From Dipteris shenzhenensis (lineage: Eukaryota > Polypodiophyta > Polypodiopsida > Gleicheniales), in the NCBI GenBank assembly GCA_047967505.1, contig CM106541.1: DNA of 64,000 nt. One strand, 5' to 3'. Below, piece by piece: positions 43,196-54,374 of this stretch. The notes under the pieces were generated by a model. The model saw nothing but the letters and a program-made list of their open reading frames with translations, did no database searches and was not told where the DNA came from. The translations under genes were made by a program, and so were the position numbers. Numbering within the stretch: position 1 is the first letter of the stretch; the number at the start of each line of letters is the position of its first letter.

Positions 43196-44101
43196 GAGGA
43201 TGCATAATTTCCTTGTTGCAATTTTCCAATCATGATGTCATTCTACTTTTTATAGTAGTCTTTAACCATATGACCCATTTTACCACAATAGTAGCATTCA
43301 ACACTGTTGTTTGCATTTTGGCCTCTCTGCCATCCACCATGACCTCTTTGGCTCCCCCTGCCTATAAAGTTACCACGTCCTCCTCCATAGGACTAGTTTT
43401 CTTAAATTTGCTGCATATTATGATTTTTGCTGTGGCCTCCAAATCATCCTGCTATACCTTTGCCTCTGCCTCTTCTAGCATTTAAGTAGAAGATAGCTTC
43501 TTTTGAAGTTCCTCCTGAAGAAGATGCACCACCATTTCTTTGCAAACAACTCCTCAAAATCAAGAAAATTCTCACCGATGGCAATGGATGTCCGGAATTG
43601 TGCATGATCCTTTCCTAGACCATTCAAGGTCATAGAAACTAAATCATCATCTTCCACTGGTGACCCAATAGAAGCAAGTGCATCTGCAATCTTCTTCACC
43701 TTCATGTGGTAGTCATCGATGCTCATATTTTCTCTTTGCACATTATGCAACTCCTGCTTGAGCTGCATTTTCCTGGATTGCATATTTGTGCTATACATTT
43801 TTGTCAAAGTATCCCATGCCTCCTTCAGCGTGCTTGCATCCTGAATATGCACAATCATAGAATCTGATATACTAATAGATAGCCAGTACATAACTTTTTT
43901 GGCTCTCTCATGCCATCCTTTAAATGCTTGCAACTCTTGTTGATTGGGAACATTAGGAATAACCAGTTCTTGTTTAGCTCCAATAATGAACTCCCAATAG
44001 CCTTTTCCCTTAAGGAAATTCGTCATTCTAAACTTCCATGCTTGGGAGTTGTTCTTGTCAAGCTTTTCAGTGACAATCTGGGAAAGAGCATCAGACTCCA
44101 T
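43196..44101 (-). pseudogene. gag: Copia-A2 gag with damaged zinc knuckle
   Basis: ATG at 44,101 opens MESDALSQIVTEKLDKNNSQ. The frame stays open for 208 codons, longer than in Copia-A1, through AWDTLTKMYSTNMQSRKMQL and DALASIGSPVEDDDLVSM. It then shifts near 43,535. The zinc knuckle (about 43,255-43,300) reads CYYCGKMGHMVKDYYKK: the last zinc ligand is Tyr instead of Cys (TGC to TAC). A TAG follows where Copia-A1 has a CAG. Confidence 0.88.
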
Positions 44102-44580
44102 TATAGAACACTAAAAAATATTCTATCACTGCAAAAAAATACAACTTTTGCCTCACAGGGGCAAATTCGCTAAAGTGACGAGAGTGGTATTTAACCACAC
44201 AATCACTTCCTAATGATGATTATGCACCAATAGGCAATAAGAATGATTCTTTCACTCCCAATATCTATGCGCACAAGTATACGATGTAATTTTTATGATA
44301 ACTTTTCACCGACCTACAGAATAGTGGTCGCATAACAAAAACAAGGCACTTTCCTGAGTGCTTGCGAATAACTTTTGCCACCAAAATGGGCCCCAAAATG
44401 CCCTCCTGCCACATCGCGAAGGAGGGCGTCCCAATCTGAGACAGTGCACTCTTGCACTTTCTGACTGTGCTACCTATAGAGATTGGCTCCCAAACTTGAA
44501 AAAAAGGAAAGCAACAATGATCCTCTTACTAGGACACCGCGAACTTGGTTTGCTTTCTTGAGCCTCTTACCATGAACCGA
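44102..44580 (-). other. Copia-A2 5' leader
   Basis: Homologous to the Copia-A1 leader (33,152-33,681), for example around the CTGAGACAGTGCACTCTTGC segment. No coding sequence. Confidence 0.75.
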
Positions 44581-44592
44581 GCTCTGATACCA
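44581..44592 (-). other. Copia-A2 primer-binding site
   Basis: GCTCTGATACCA next to the 5' LTR; this is the uninterrupted version of the site that is split by a MITE in Copia-A1. Confidence 0.92.
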
Positions 44593-44945
44593 TGTGAAGA
44601 GAGTGGGAGAGAAGGAAGGAGTCTCACTTGCAACTTTCTCACATACACAATGGGGGAATATACACAAAGGTGGAGGCTGAAAATAGTTTTCCTCTTCTTA
44701 GTTGTGAAAGCCAAAAGAACTCTAAGTACAAAAGAATAGGTGAACCCTATATGTGGGTCTCAAACCAAACTCAACTAGCTAAGGTGGCATACTAACTGAG
44801 CCACTAACTAGAGTACATAAAGATAGCTATCATCTAGCTATTATTCATGGGCGGTGTACCAACTGCATATGCAACTAACAAGTCAGTGACATAAATGCAC
44901 AATGGTCACCCTGGCATATCATGAGTGGAGCTCGATATCTCAACA
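44593..44945 (-). repeat. Copia-A2 5' LTR
   Basis: TGTGAAGAGAGTGGG to GATATCTCAACA, 353 bp; pairs with 39,071-39,423. Confidence 0.93.
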
Positions 44946-46159
44946 ATGTGTTCATTGGAGGCCGGTGAATCTGCCTATGCTCAAGCACCTCTAGATCCAA
45001 GCTGGAGATCTGGGCTAGAGGTTGCTATGTCGTAGGATCCATCATTGTGCTAGGAAGGTATCGGATCTGTGTGCATAGGAAGAATGACTGAGCATTGTGG
45101 AGCTTTGTTGAGTGGCCGTTGGTTGGCAACGTCTGCTGAGGCCTGGCCATTAATGAATTTGTTATACAATAGGCATTGTGGGCATTGTAGGGAGCCACTT
45201 GTGGAGGTGTCATCGTATGTGAAAGCGGCTCTGTAGGTATTGGACGATAGTCATTGAAGCATTGAGTGTTGAGTTATAGAAGTCGATGGAGCTGAATCGC
45301 TCGTTGTTGGAGGCGATGCTGCATGCACGCGAGGCTTTCATCATTGGAGGCCTTGATGCCTTAGTCAGAGTAGTTGGGCTAGAAGCCATCGGTGGCATAT
45401 GGTTGTAGATGGTTGGACGAGCGTGTCATCAAGGATGTCCATGACCTAAGCTACAGAAGGTCGTTTAAAGGACATTGGAGCAGATGTACATGTAGAAAGA
45501 GGCCCGTGAAGGAGGTGGAGAGGTGACCTTGCTGAGCTATGGGCTATTGATGGAGTGGCATCCGCCATTGGGAAGTGCTCGGTGAGCATGGGCTTCCCAT
45601 AGCAAGTGACAGTTCTCCAATATCCTTGATGGAGGAACTGCTAATGGTTCTATTGAGTGCTTGTAGCTTGTTGTTGTTTGGAGCTTGCAGCCAAGCAACT
45701 CTCTCTTTTAGATCTGCTCTCACAGAGTCTAAAAAACTCTCTCCAATGAATACTAAGTTGCTTTTTTTTTTTCAATGACACTCTCTTTCAAACCCGAATT
45801 CACAGCAACAGATCTCTCTCTCTTACACAATTAAATCTATCAAGCAAGAATAAGAGAATTCTTTCTCTATTATATGTAAACTCTCAATGATAGAATGAAA
45901 ATCTCTTTCAATCAAATGGATAGAAATTCCTCTCAAATGGATGGAAATTTTCTATCAAAGAATGGATGAAGATCTCTCACCAGAAGTGGACTCTCACAAA
46001 GAACACTCAAGAGAACTCTCAATCTCTCAATCTCTCTCACAAGGATGGCGCCTCAGGGAAAGGCAAAACCATGCTCTAATACCATGACAAAATATGAAGA
46101 GGGGAGAGGAGAGAAGTGGAGACGAGGAGAGAGGGCACAGCTAGAGAGCACACCACAAA
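44946..46159 (-). mobile_element. LARD-like element 2, right part with primer-binding site
   Basis: Non-coding internal sequence leads to GCTCTAATACCA at 46,073-46,084, a primer-binding site with one G-to-A change. The LTR start TGACAAAATATG follows at 46,085. The neighbourhood GATGGCGCCTCAG...CCATG matches LARD-like element 1. The LTR is cut at 46,159, where Gypsy-C begins. Confidence 0.65.
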
Positions 46160-46851
46160 TGGGTTTGAAAGATATATTATTTGCTTTGTAATTGGGAAAA
46201 GAGAAATGAGTCATGTATTTTGAAAGGGCCAGATGACTGCATGGCCTCCATAATGTACTAAAATAATATGGAGAGCACATGCCAAGCACATGGAGGGCAT
46301 GTGGAGGAGTGTGGAAGAGTGTAAAGTCAAGAGGAATCCTTCTAGAATTCCAAGGTGGATAAGGAGGATGTTGACATATGGAAAAGAGAGGGTCCCTATG
46401 GGATCCAAGGGGAAAGACTCTTGACTTTCTCAATTCTTTAAGAGTCATGAGGATCTTGTGATGGGACACTCGTCAAAATGTGCCCAAAAGGACATTTGAT
46501 GTTGACCCATGTCCTTATGTCACTAGGGGGTGAAGGAATCTACTGGGGCTGAAAATGTAACAAGGTGAAGGAGGGTGAGAATTGCTCTATAAGAGAGACC
46601 TCTCTCCTCCCTCTCCATCGTCTAGTTCTTCCCTTCGTAGTTATGCCATCACTTCGTAGTTATTTCCCCTCAGCCTTTCTTATTTCCAATGCTAGAGTAC
46701 AACCTCACCTTTGACATCTATATCTTTGTTTTGATCTGAGAAAATAGAGAACGAGTGTCTGTTTAAGCTTCATCTAATGCCCAAATCTCTTCTCTCTTCT
46801 TCAATTTGTGCGTTCAGACGTGACCAAAACCAAACCCCCAGTTTTGTGTCA
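46160..46851 (+). repeat. Gypsy-C 5' LTR (short form)
   Basis: Starts TGGGTTTGAAAGATATATTA and ends GTTTTGTGTCA, about 692 bp. It matches the two ends of the minus-strand LTR at 55,792-57,199 but lacks roughly half of that LTR's middle. A TATA-like CTATAAGAG lies at about 46,588. The sequence after it (CATCTTTTAGTGGAGATG) is shared with the minus copy and is the presumed primer-binding region. Confidence 0.75.
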
Positions 46852-46919
46852 CATCTTTTAGTGGAGATGTTGGGTAGGTTTTGCCTAGGATTTTCCTATC
46901 ATAACCTCACGATCTCATC

Positions 46920-47630
46920 TTGTTTATAAGCAAAGATTTTCCTCTTTGTGCTCATTTTCTGTGCAAGATGTACAACATTCCAGTGTCTCGTGGATTAGAA
47001 AGAGAAGACTCAAGCAGTTACCTTCAGGAATTCAATCGAGCATGTCAATTGACTGGTTGGTCTATGAAGGAACGTGCTGAGATACTTCCGAATTTCTTGG
47101 AGGGTGTGAGCTTAACTTGCCACAAGACCTTGCTAAAAGATACCAAGGATGATTGGGAAAGCTTGGTTGAGGCAATGAAGGAGATATTTAGGACATTGGA
47201 GTCACCAAATTCCTTGTTATTGCAGCTGGAGAAGATTTCCCAGATTTTAAAGGAAGGAGAGTCAGTTTTGACCTTCGCTATGAGGTATGAGGATTTATTC
47301 ATCAAGTACCAACAAGTTGCTTTGCATGTGGTTAAGTCTTCTTCATCTTCTACGGGAGATTCTAAAGGTTCATGGGCAATGGAACATCTCAAGAGGAGAA
47401 AATTTATTTATGGTTTGGATTCTACCTTGTGTGGAAAGGTTCTAAGCAAAAATCCCAGTAATTTCAAAGAGGCTCTTCACATTGCTTTGAAGAAGGAGGT
47501 AGACCATCAAATTGAGTCCGCATTTCAGCCATCTACAAGTGTCATGACTCTGGCACATCGGGTAGAGGTAGCCTCAACATCCCAAGTATTTGCTCCCTCA
47601 CTGGATCATAATATTGCACAATTGATGTAG
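46920..47630 (+). pseudogene. gag: Gypsy-C gag
   Basis: An open frame of 236 codons: MYNIPVSRGLEREDSSSYLQ, EFNRACQLTGWSMKERAEIL, the FLEGVSLTCHKTLLKD block, then NSLLLQLEKISQILKEGESV and RRKFIYGLDSTLCGKVLSKN. This is a Ty3/gypsy-type gag. The first ATG is at 46,920, but the conserved part begins near 46,968. It stops at 47,628 where intact elements would continue; the homologous minus fragment is at 55,502-55,723. Confidence 0.78.
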
Positions 47631-48325
47631 AATTTGATGATTTGAAGTTGCACTTAGTGAATGCCAAGCCACCTAGGGCTCCATGAACTGAGGATAAGCC
47701 TAGGGACAAAAGCAATGTTACCTGTTATGAATGTCAAGAGAAGGGACACTATCATCCTAAATGTCCACCGTTGATGACAAGAAGTCATAAAACTAGGAGT
47801 GACAAGGAAGAGGAGGAAGAGAAAGAATGGAAACATAAGAAAAAAAAATCATCCCAAAGAAAGATTGGACAATCTGATTTTCCTCCTGGACAAGGGACTC
47901 TTAGTTATGATCTATTGACAGACCTTAGAGAGAAGACTGCACAAATCACATTTGGGTAGCTTTTGGCACTCTCTCCAAAACTTAGGAAGGAATGGAGTAA
48001 ATTGGCTAGCACTAGGGAATCTAAGAAAAATAAGAAAAAGGATAATTGGACACATATGGCACAAAAGGTAGACATAGATGTGGGAGATGATGTCCTTGTT
48101 GTTGATGTCATCATAGATGGCCAAACTATTTCTAATGCATACATTGATGGGGGTGCATCGATAAATGCCATGAGTGAAAAGACAATGAAAGATGCTGATT
48201 TGAAGTTATCTTCTCTTAACTCTCCTTATTGGATTAAGTTGGCTGATAATACTAGAGTGAAAACTCTAGGAGTTGTGAAAAATTTGGCAGTGGATGTGTG
48301 TGGAATTTCTGTACCTACAACATTT
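47631..48325 (+). pseudogene. pol: Gypsy-C zinc knuckle and protease, truncated
   Basis: After the gag stop the reading gives VTCYECQEKGHYHPKCPP (zinc knuckle CX2CX4HX4C at about 47,720-47,765), a lysine/glutamate-rich stretch, and the aspartic-protease-like YIDGGASINAMSEKTM (about 48,140-48,190). The protease motif has DGGAS where D-S/T-G-A is usual. The frame runs to 48,325 and then joins copia integrase directly, so gypsy RT, RNase H and integrase are absent. Confidence 0.78.
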
Positions 48326-48963
48326 TAGGTTATTCTGGTTCCTACTACTTCATGACACTGATTGACAACTACAGTAGAAGGATATGGATATACTTCCTGA
48401 AGACTAAAGATGAGGCTTTTAGTTAGTTCAAAGAATGGCATGTAATGGTCGAGAAAAAAATGGGGAGGAAGGTGAAGAAGTTGAGATCAGATAGAGGTGG
48501 TGAGTTCACATCAAGTGAATTCGAAAGCTACTGCAAAAGTCATGGGATCAAGAGGCAAAAACCCCCACCACATACATCACAGCAAAATGGAGTAGCAGAA
48601 CGCAAGATGTGCATCATCTGCAAAATAGGCAGGAGTATGATGAAAGGGAAAGATTTGCCAAAGACTTTCTGGGCTGACCCATGTAACACGGCAATTTACA
48701 TTCTGAATCATAGCTACACGAAGGCTGTGAATGGGATGACTCCACTGCATACCTTTTCTGGTAAGAAACCTTCAGTTGCACATTTCAGAGTTTTTGGATG
48801 TGATTGTTTTGTGCATGTCCCTGATGCTAACAGGACCAAATGGGAACCGAAGAGCAAGAAGTGTGTTTTCTTGGGCTACAGTAAAGAGGAAAAGGGTTAC
48901 CGTCTCTATAACCCTATTACCAAGAAGGTAGTAGTAAGTCACGATGTGGTCTTCTCAGGATAG
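48326..48963 (+). pseudogene. pol: Copia-B2 integrase fragment fused after Gypsy-C protease
   Basis: From about 48,330 the reading is SYYFMTLIDNYSRRIWIYFL, KEWHVMVEKKMGRKVKKLRS, DRGGEFTSSEFESYC, PPHTSQQNGVAERKM, LPKTFWADPCNTAIYILNHS and VFGCDCFVHVPD. It is close to Copia-B at 7,600-8,200 but without the TAG before QNGVAE. The HHCC finger and everything upstream are missing. The core D, D and E residues are present. It ends in TAG at 48,961. Confidence 0.88.
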
Positions 48964-49390
48964 CCGCATCAATTGGAGGAGGATGCTTCCTTCCCAGACA
49001 ACTAGGACCAAGATATCCATACAGTACAACCACCAATAAAAGACCGAACTCCCCCAACGGTGCTTGGGAGGATTCAAGATAAAGAAGAGGAAGAAGAGCC
49101 TACGGAACCACAATGGCAACGGCCATTCTTGAAGTGGGTAAAGCAGCTTTTGGATGGCACAGAACCTCCAACCATTGAGGAGGAACCATCCAAACACTGC
49201 CGGTCCAAGAGATTAAAGGAGCAAAGAAGGGCACAAGAACACTTGGTCAACTACGCTTTGATGACAGAGGTGATCCATGCTAAAGAACCCAAGTGTCTTG
49301 AAGAGGCATAGGGTGATGATAGGTGGATGGAGGCTATGTAGTCAGAGTATGGCTCCATAATGAAGAAGAACACTTGGGACCTTGTGGGCA
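48964..49390 (+). pseudogene. pol: Copia-B2 integrase-RT linker
   Basis: It matches Copia-B 7,150-7,560: PPTVLGRIQDKEEEEEPTEP, RSKRLKEQRRAQEHLVNYAL, up to [10 protein letters not shown]. The RT domain should follow but is absent. Confidence 0.82.
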
Positions 49391-49834
49391 GGAGACATGG
49401 ACAGCAGGAGATTAGTGACAGGTTACTGTTTCTCACTTGGATCTGGAGTTGTGTCATGGGTCAGCAAGAAGCAACCCACAGTTGCTATTTCTTCTACCGA
49501 GGCTCAGTACAAAATCAGCATGTTTTGCTTCTTGTGAGGCAGTGTGGTTGAGGAGGATTTTAGGGGACATGGGTGCAGTGCAGAACAAGCCTACACAGTT
49601 CTCATGTGACAATCAAAGTTGCATGGCGATTGCAAAAAGAACCCTATGTTCCACGCTCACACAAAACACATTGAGATTCAATATCACTTTGTACATGAGC
49701 TCATCATGGATGGAGAGGTCGACTTGGTGTATTGTCTAACTATAGAGAATGCTGCGAACATCTTCACGAAGGCTCTTGGAAGAGACTTGCTAGAGAGGCA
49801 TCTTCATCGACTTGGCATTGGGCCAAAAACTTAA
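49391..49834 (+). pseudogene. pol: Copia-B2 RNase H after an internal RT deletion
   Basis: The NTWDLV block is followed within about 10 bp by RNase H sequence (RRSVTGYCF-like, then [14 protein letters not shown] in shifted frames). The last part reads HARTKHIEIQYHFVHELIMD and ANIFTKALGRDLLERHLHRL, ending at 49,832. About 1 kb of RT is deleted compared with Copia-B. Frameshifts lie near 49,505 and 49,640. Confidence 0.82.
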
Positions 49835-49864
49835 GTTCACTTGTGGGTGGACATCGAGGGGGGG

Positions 49865-50598
49865 TGTTAGATATCAATGCTCCACTCTTGTGTAACTACA
49901 CCGGCACCAGCTAACTCTACTTGTAAGCCCCCCCCATATGAGGAGAAGGCATTTGAGTAGCTCAATTATCCGATTGATCCTAGTTTGGACACCAGATGGG
50001 GGCCATGTGTGGCCTGATGGCTGGACGGATTCAAATAGAGTTGGCACACTGCCAACTAGGCTACATGCAAGTGCGAGAAGGCATCCCATGACTGACTGCA
50101 CTGAGGGTAGATGGAGCATTTCTCGGGGCAGCTCACTCTCAGGCTGTGGGGCCTGTTTGGAGCCCCAGATGATCCCGGATGGCTATGGGCCAAACAAAAC
50201 CGTAGGTTACTTGCTCTATTCTATGCCACGGTTCTATCATATGGTCGGTGGCCTATTTCGAGACCGACCTCCAGTCGGCCGGTTTGGGCAAACTGGGTCG
50301 GTCTCCCAATTGGGTCTAACCGACTACGACTAGTGGCTATATAAGAGGAAGCCCGTGAAGTCCATTATCATCACTAGCTATAGCAACCTTGATTCCTTAG
50401 CATCCAGCCTCCATCCTCTATTGTTTCCAGCATGCCATCGAAGCTTCTCTCATAGGAGCGCACGGCTAGGAGGCTGCGCCATCCATTGTATCAGTTTTAC
50501 AGTAATCAAATTTTTGATTCTCCATACTATTTGCTTTTCTCTCTTACATACAAGGTCCTATTATCTGTTGAGCACAGACGTTGTATTATTTTCTTACA
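49865..50598 (+). repeat. Copia-B2 3' LTR, preceded by polypurine tract
   Basis: TGTTAGATATCAATGCTCC to ATTTTCTTACA, 734 bp, matching the Copia-B LTRs. The tract GAGGGGGGG lies at about 49,856-49,864. TATA-like CTATATAAG lies at 50,337-50,345. Confidence 0.92.
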
Positions 50599-51440
50599 GC
50601 TACTTCTCTATTGAAGGAGATCATTGCCCTTTCCATAACTGCAGTCGGGTATGGACAGTTTTGATAGTCTTCCATAAAATGGTCATAACTTTCTACTTCG
50701 AGCTCTGTTTTGAATGAAACTTATATCAAAATCTTTGTCTTTTTAAGCTCTATTTGCTGATGTGTTCAGATATTTTTTCCATTTAGTAAAATAAAAGTTA
50801 TTGTTGTCTAAGTGGTCGGGTTTGTTGTTTGGAGCAGTTTTGAGAACCTTCGTAAAACCATCATAACTTTCTGTTCCAAGCTCCATTTTGAATAAAACTA
50901 ATATCAAAATCTTCATCTTTTCAAGATCTATCCTGATGTATTTAGATATTTGTTCTATTTAGTAGAATAAAAGTTATTGTCTGAGTGGTCGGGTCTGTTG
51001 TTTGGAGCAGTTTTGAGAACCTTTCGTAAAACCGTCATAACTTTTTGTTCCAAGCTCCGTTTTGAATGAAACTGATATCAAAATCTTCATCTTTTTGAGA
51101 TCTATGTTTCATCCCAACCGTCCCATTCAGCCATATCAGCCCTATCAATTCATGCCTTTCACATCAGTTCACATTGTGTTGAGTCAAAAGATGTTCTTCC
51201 AACAACGGCCCGCCCTTACTTTTGGGGCTGACCGATTAGCTCAAATGAATGCTTCCCCTCAGCCTTTATTATTTCCAATGCTAGAGTAGAACTTCACCTT
51301 TGACGTCTATGTCTTTGTTTTGATTTGAGAAGATAGAGAATGAGTGTCTCTTTAAGCTTCATCTAATGCCCAAATCTCTTCCCTCTTCTTCAATTTGTGG
51401 GTTGAGATGTGACCAAAACCAAACCCCCAGTTTTGTGTCA
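50599..51440 (+). repeat. Gypsy-C 3' LTR portion with expanded internal tandem repeat
   Basis: It matches the inner and right parts of the minus-strand LTR at 55,792-57,199, ending GTTTTGTGTCA as the LTR at 46,851 does. The left end is missing and replaced by Copia-B2. It includes a short open frame (51,106-51,289, RPIQPYQPYQFMPFTSVH…FFQQR, NASPQPLLFPML) that also appears in the minus copy. Confidence 0.72.
50641..51105 (+). repeat. 172-bp tandem repeat, 2.7 copies
   Basis: Units start at about 50,641, 50,812 and 50,984 (GTGGTCGGGT…GTTTGGAGCAGTTTTGAGAA, then CGTCATAACTTT, TTTTGAATGAAACT and ATATCAAAATCTTC). Only one unit is seen in the minus LTR (about 56,370-56,480), and none in the short LTR. 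Confidence 0.85.
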
Positions 51441-52545
51441 TAGTATATTCAAAAAGAAGATCCGAAGAAAAGAATCAAATTTGGACAATGGATTTGAAGA
51501 AAAAGAGGTAGTTTCAGACAAGAGATCTGAAGACAAAGAAACAAATCAGAAGAAAGATTCGAGGACGAAAGAAAATTAAATTCAAATGCAGAATCTGACC
51601 AAGACAGAGAGAATCAAGCTTTTCATACTTTACCAAACAGTCCAAGGAGTCTGAATACAAATTCACCACTACCATCAACCATAAGTCAACCAATACATAG
51701 GCCAAATACACCAATCCACCTAATGGCACACCCACAAATAGCAAGTTTGAAATGCAAATTTTTGGATTTTCATGGTAAAGATAAAGAAGATCTGGATAGT
51801 TACATTGCACAATTCAAAACTCGATAGCAAGCTAGTAGTTTTGACACCTTGTTTGCGGATCCAAAAATTTGCAATAATTTGTGGGCACACTAGCTGGAAA
51901 AGCTATGCAGTGGTTTAGCCAATATGGAGTGGGAAATTTTGCCACTTATAATGACTTAAAGACTCAATTTTTGGAGAGGTTTTGAAAAACAAAAACCCCA
52001 AAGTGATATTAGAAGAAAGCTAAGGCAATTGAAACAAAATAAACTATCCATAGAAGACTACGCCCATCAATTATCGAACTTGAATGCATGATTGGATGCT
52101 TCAAAAATACTCACCATTAAAATGATGGAGAAATATTTTTGCAAGAGGATAAAACCAAAAATTTACTATTTGGTTGGTGGTCTCAGACTACCAACAAGTG
52201 CAAATGGGTTCAATACCCTTGTTGATGTAGCCAAAAGAGCTGAAAGTTGCATAGGAGCAATTAAGAAGACCAGTCTAGGAGACACCACAAGTAAAGAAAG
52301 AAGTGAAAGAAAAAGCTCTTAGGTGGAAGGACGAAGAAGAAGTCCGAACATCAACATTGAAACAAATCTAGAAGTCATATGACAAAGAGGCAAAGACGAG
52401 TTTGGCAACTAGTGGATCCACAAGAACATGCCAATCCAAAAAATCCAAAACTTAATCTGAGCACCAATTCGGCAATAAATCTGAAGTTAAGGGTCATGGC
52501 TCGATGTTGAGTCCGATAAAGGATCCAATTGCAGATCCTGTAAGA
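51441..52545 (+). pseudogene. gag: Decayed gypsy-type gag relic
   Basis: Plus-strand blocks read PQIASLKCKFLDFHGKDKED and DSYIAQFKT, a capsid-like W/F pattern, then KLSIEDYAHQLSNLNA and KYFCKRIKPKIYYLVGGLR with DVAKRAESC, the usual gag C-terminal pattern. At least six stops and frameshifts break it. It is cut on the right by the LTR at 52,546 and has no zinc knuckle left. Confidence 0.6.
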
Positions 52546-53079
52546 AAATAATACAATGTCTGTGCTCAACAGATAACAAGATCTCGTATGCAAGAGAGAA
52601 AACTAGATAGTATGGAGAATCAAAAATTTGATTACTATAGCACTAATATAATAGATTGCACTGCCTCCCAACCATGCACTCCTGTGAAAGAAGCTTTGAT
52701 GGCAAGCTGGAAATAGTAGAGGATGATGGAGGCTGGATGCTAAGGAATCAGGGTTACTGTAGCCAGTGATGAAATGGGCTTCACAAGCTTGCTCTTATAT
52801 AGACACCAATCGTAGTCAGTTGGACCCAATTGGGTGATCGACCTAGTTTGCCCAAAACGGTCGACTGGGGGAATAGGCCACCGACCACATGATAGAATCG
52901 GTGTGCAAAATAGAGCAACTAACCTACAGTCTCCATTCAGCCCACAGCCATCCGGGATCATCTGGGAAAACAGGCCCCGCAACCTGAGAGTCAGCTGCCC
53001 TAGGAAATGCTTCATCTACCCTCAATGCGGTCAGTCATGGGATGCCTTCCCACACTTGCATGTAGCCTAGTTGGCAGTG
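52546..53079 (-). repeat. Truncated Copia-B LTR
   Basis: From TGTAAGAAAATAATAC it follows the Copia-B LTR for about 534 bp and stops at TAGTTGGCAGTGT. The last ~190 bp of the LTR are missing. No internal region is attached. Confidence 0.88.
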
Positions 53080-53929
53080 TTTGGCTCCCATGTTTTGTGA
53101 GCATTTCATACAAGAGCACAAGAAACCAAAATTCTTGTGACAATTAGATTACCAACCATCATTGGAAGAACCACTAGTATTGCAAGTAGAACCAAATGAT
53201 GTAGACTATAAACTCCCGGCACAATAAAAGTGCATTAAACGCATGTCATTTAAAGTAAATTTTATGGTCCTTCAAATGGAAAAGGGAGATTTCTCCTATC
53301 CGATGTTGCGGGTCCCTCTAATATCATAGTCTAAAGATCATAGGTTGGGGTGCCTCTAAGATCATAGTCTGAAGTGGGTAAAAGAAACTCCGCCTAGACA
53401 TGTTCATGAAGGTGTTACTGGAAAAGGACAATAGACCATTGATTGCGCACTACGTGGATATGCTGCCAAAGATGGACGATGATGAGGAGCAAGAATTTTT
53501 GGATGAAAATCCATCTATAGCTCCAAAAGCTTGACCTCTAGCCCATTGGTGATCTCTGTTGCTTTTAGACCACTAGCCTCCACTACCAACCTATCGGCCC
53601 TTCCTTTTTGTAGAGTGGTCTCTATCTGCCCTTGAGTTGTCACCAGGCATTATTCATAGCAATAGTCTGATGGGGGGCTAACTCCTATTTCCTCATGCAC
53701 ATGTTCTGTGTAGTTCGTGCCATGGTAGTTAGAGGTTCCATTAAAAAAGCCTCCTTTTGCATCGCATTTCTATCCTCCCACATTAACTTAGCATAGTATT
53801 GTGCAGATCCATAAGCATCAGAGGTAAAAAGTTCGATCACATCTTGTGATGTTGGCTTGCAAGGTGATTGAGGCTATGGTTGACTCTATTCTTGCACTCA
53901 AAGTCTAGAGGCAGCTTCCTTGACCTATT
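53080..53929. other. Unassigned sequence
   Basis: About 850 bp. Between 53,100 and 53,330 a plus-strand reading has retroelement-like texture (SLEEPLVLQVEPNDVDYKLP, MSFKVNFMVLQMEKGDF), but no domain is identifiable. The rest shows nothing. Confidence 0.35.
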
Positions 53930-54374
53930 CGGTTGTCAAACTTTGTGCCCTGTCACCTGTGGGACTCTATAGTGGGCTCAGCCCTTGTTCCTGAGTAACA
54001 TCCATAATCAGTTTGCCTGGTGGTATTGTCTTCTTTAGGGCGCACTCTTGCCTAAATTTTTTGGCTGCCTCAGCCTCCTTTTTCTAGCTTTCTTCCTCCT
54101 ACTTCTACCTTAGTTTAGCCTACTGGCTTTGGAGGACCTCTTGCTCCTATTTTTTCTTTGCTTTAGCCTCTACCTCTCCCTGTCTATTGCTTTGCTCATC
54201 CTTTCTCTTTTTTGGCGATGTTTTTGTGGGGGTGGTCCATTGTGTTGTTGGATCTGACAACAGTGTGCTATCTTTTAAGGCATTGTCAAACTCTTTTATC
54301 AGGGGGTTATCTAACAAATGATGGATTAACAGACATTGGATTGTCAATCTTCTCCTTGGAGTGCATGCACACAA
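53930..54374 (-). pseudogene. Charged coiled-coil-like relic riddled with TAG codons
   Basis: The minus-strand frame from 54,374 reads TQWTTPTKTSPKKRKDEQSN, then RQGEVEAKAKKK, TAG, EQEVLQSQ, TAG, AKLR, TAG, K, TAG, EEES, TAG, KKEAEAAKKFRQECALKKTI. Every interruption is TAG in a context where glutamine fits a heptad-like lysine/glutamate/glutamine coiled coil. The family is not recognised; a retroelement gag or gag-associated protein is possible. Confidence 0.5.

Larger units (their letters stand above)
39071..44945 (-). mobile_element. Copia-A2: minus-strand Copia-A copy, older and more decayed
   Basis: Two 353-bp LTRs (39,071-39,423 and 44,593-44,945) differ at about 21 positions by eye (about 6%), so this copy is older than Copia-A1. 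Flanks ATGGG and ATGTG form a 5-bp duplication with one change. Primer-binding site and polypurine tract are intact. The coding region has many stops and frameshifts, and a ~510-bp foreign gypsy fragment replaces the gag-protease linker. The element sits inside LARD-like element 2. Confidence 0.93.

Noticed and set aside
46160-51440. A single intact Gypsy-C element with target duplication
   Set aside because: The flanks ACAAA and TAGTA do not match and the right LTR is truncated by Copia-B2, so the two ends need not belong to one insertion.
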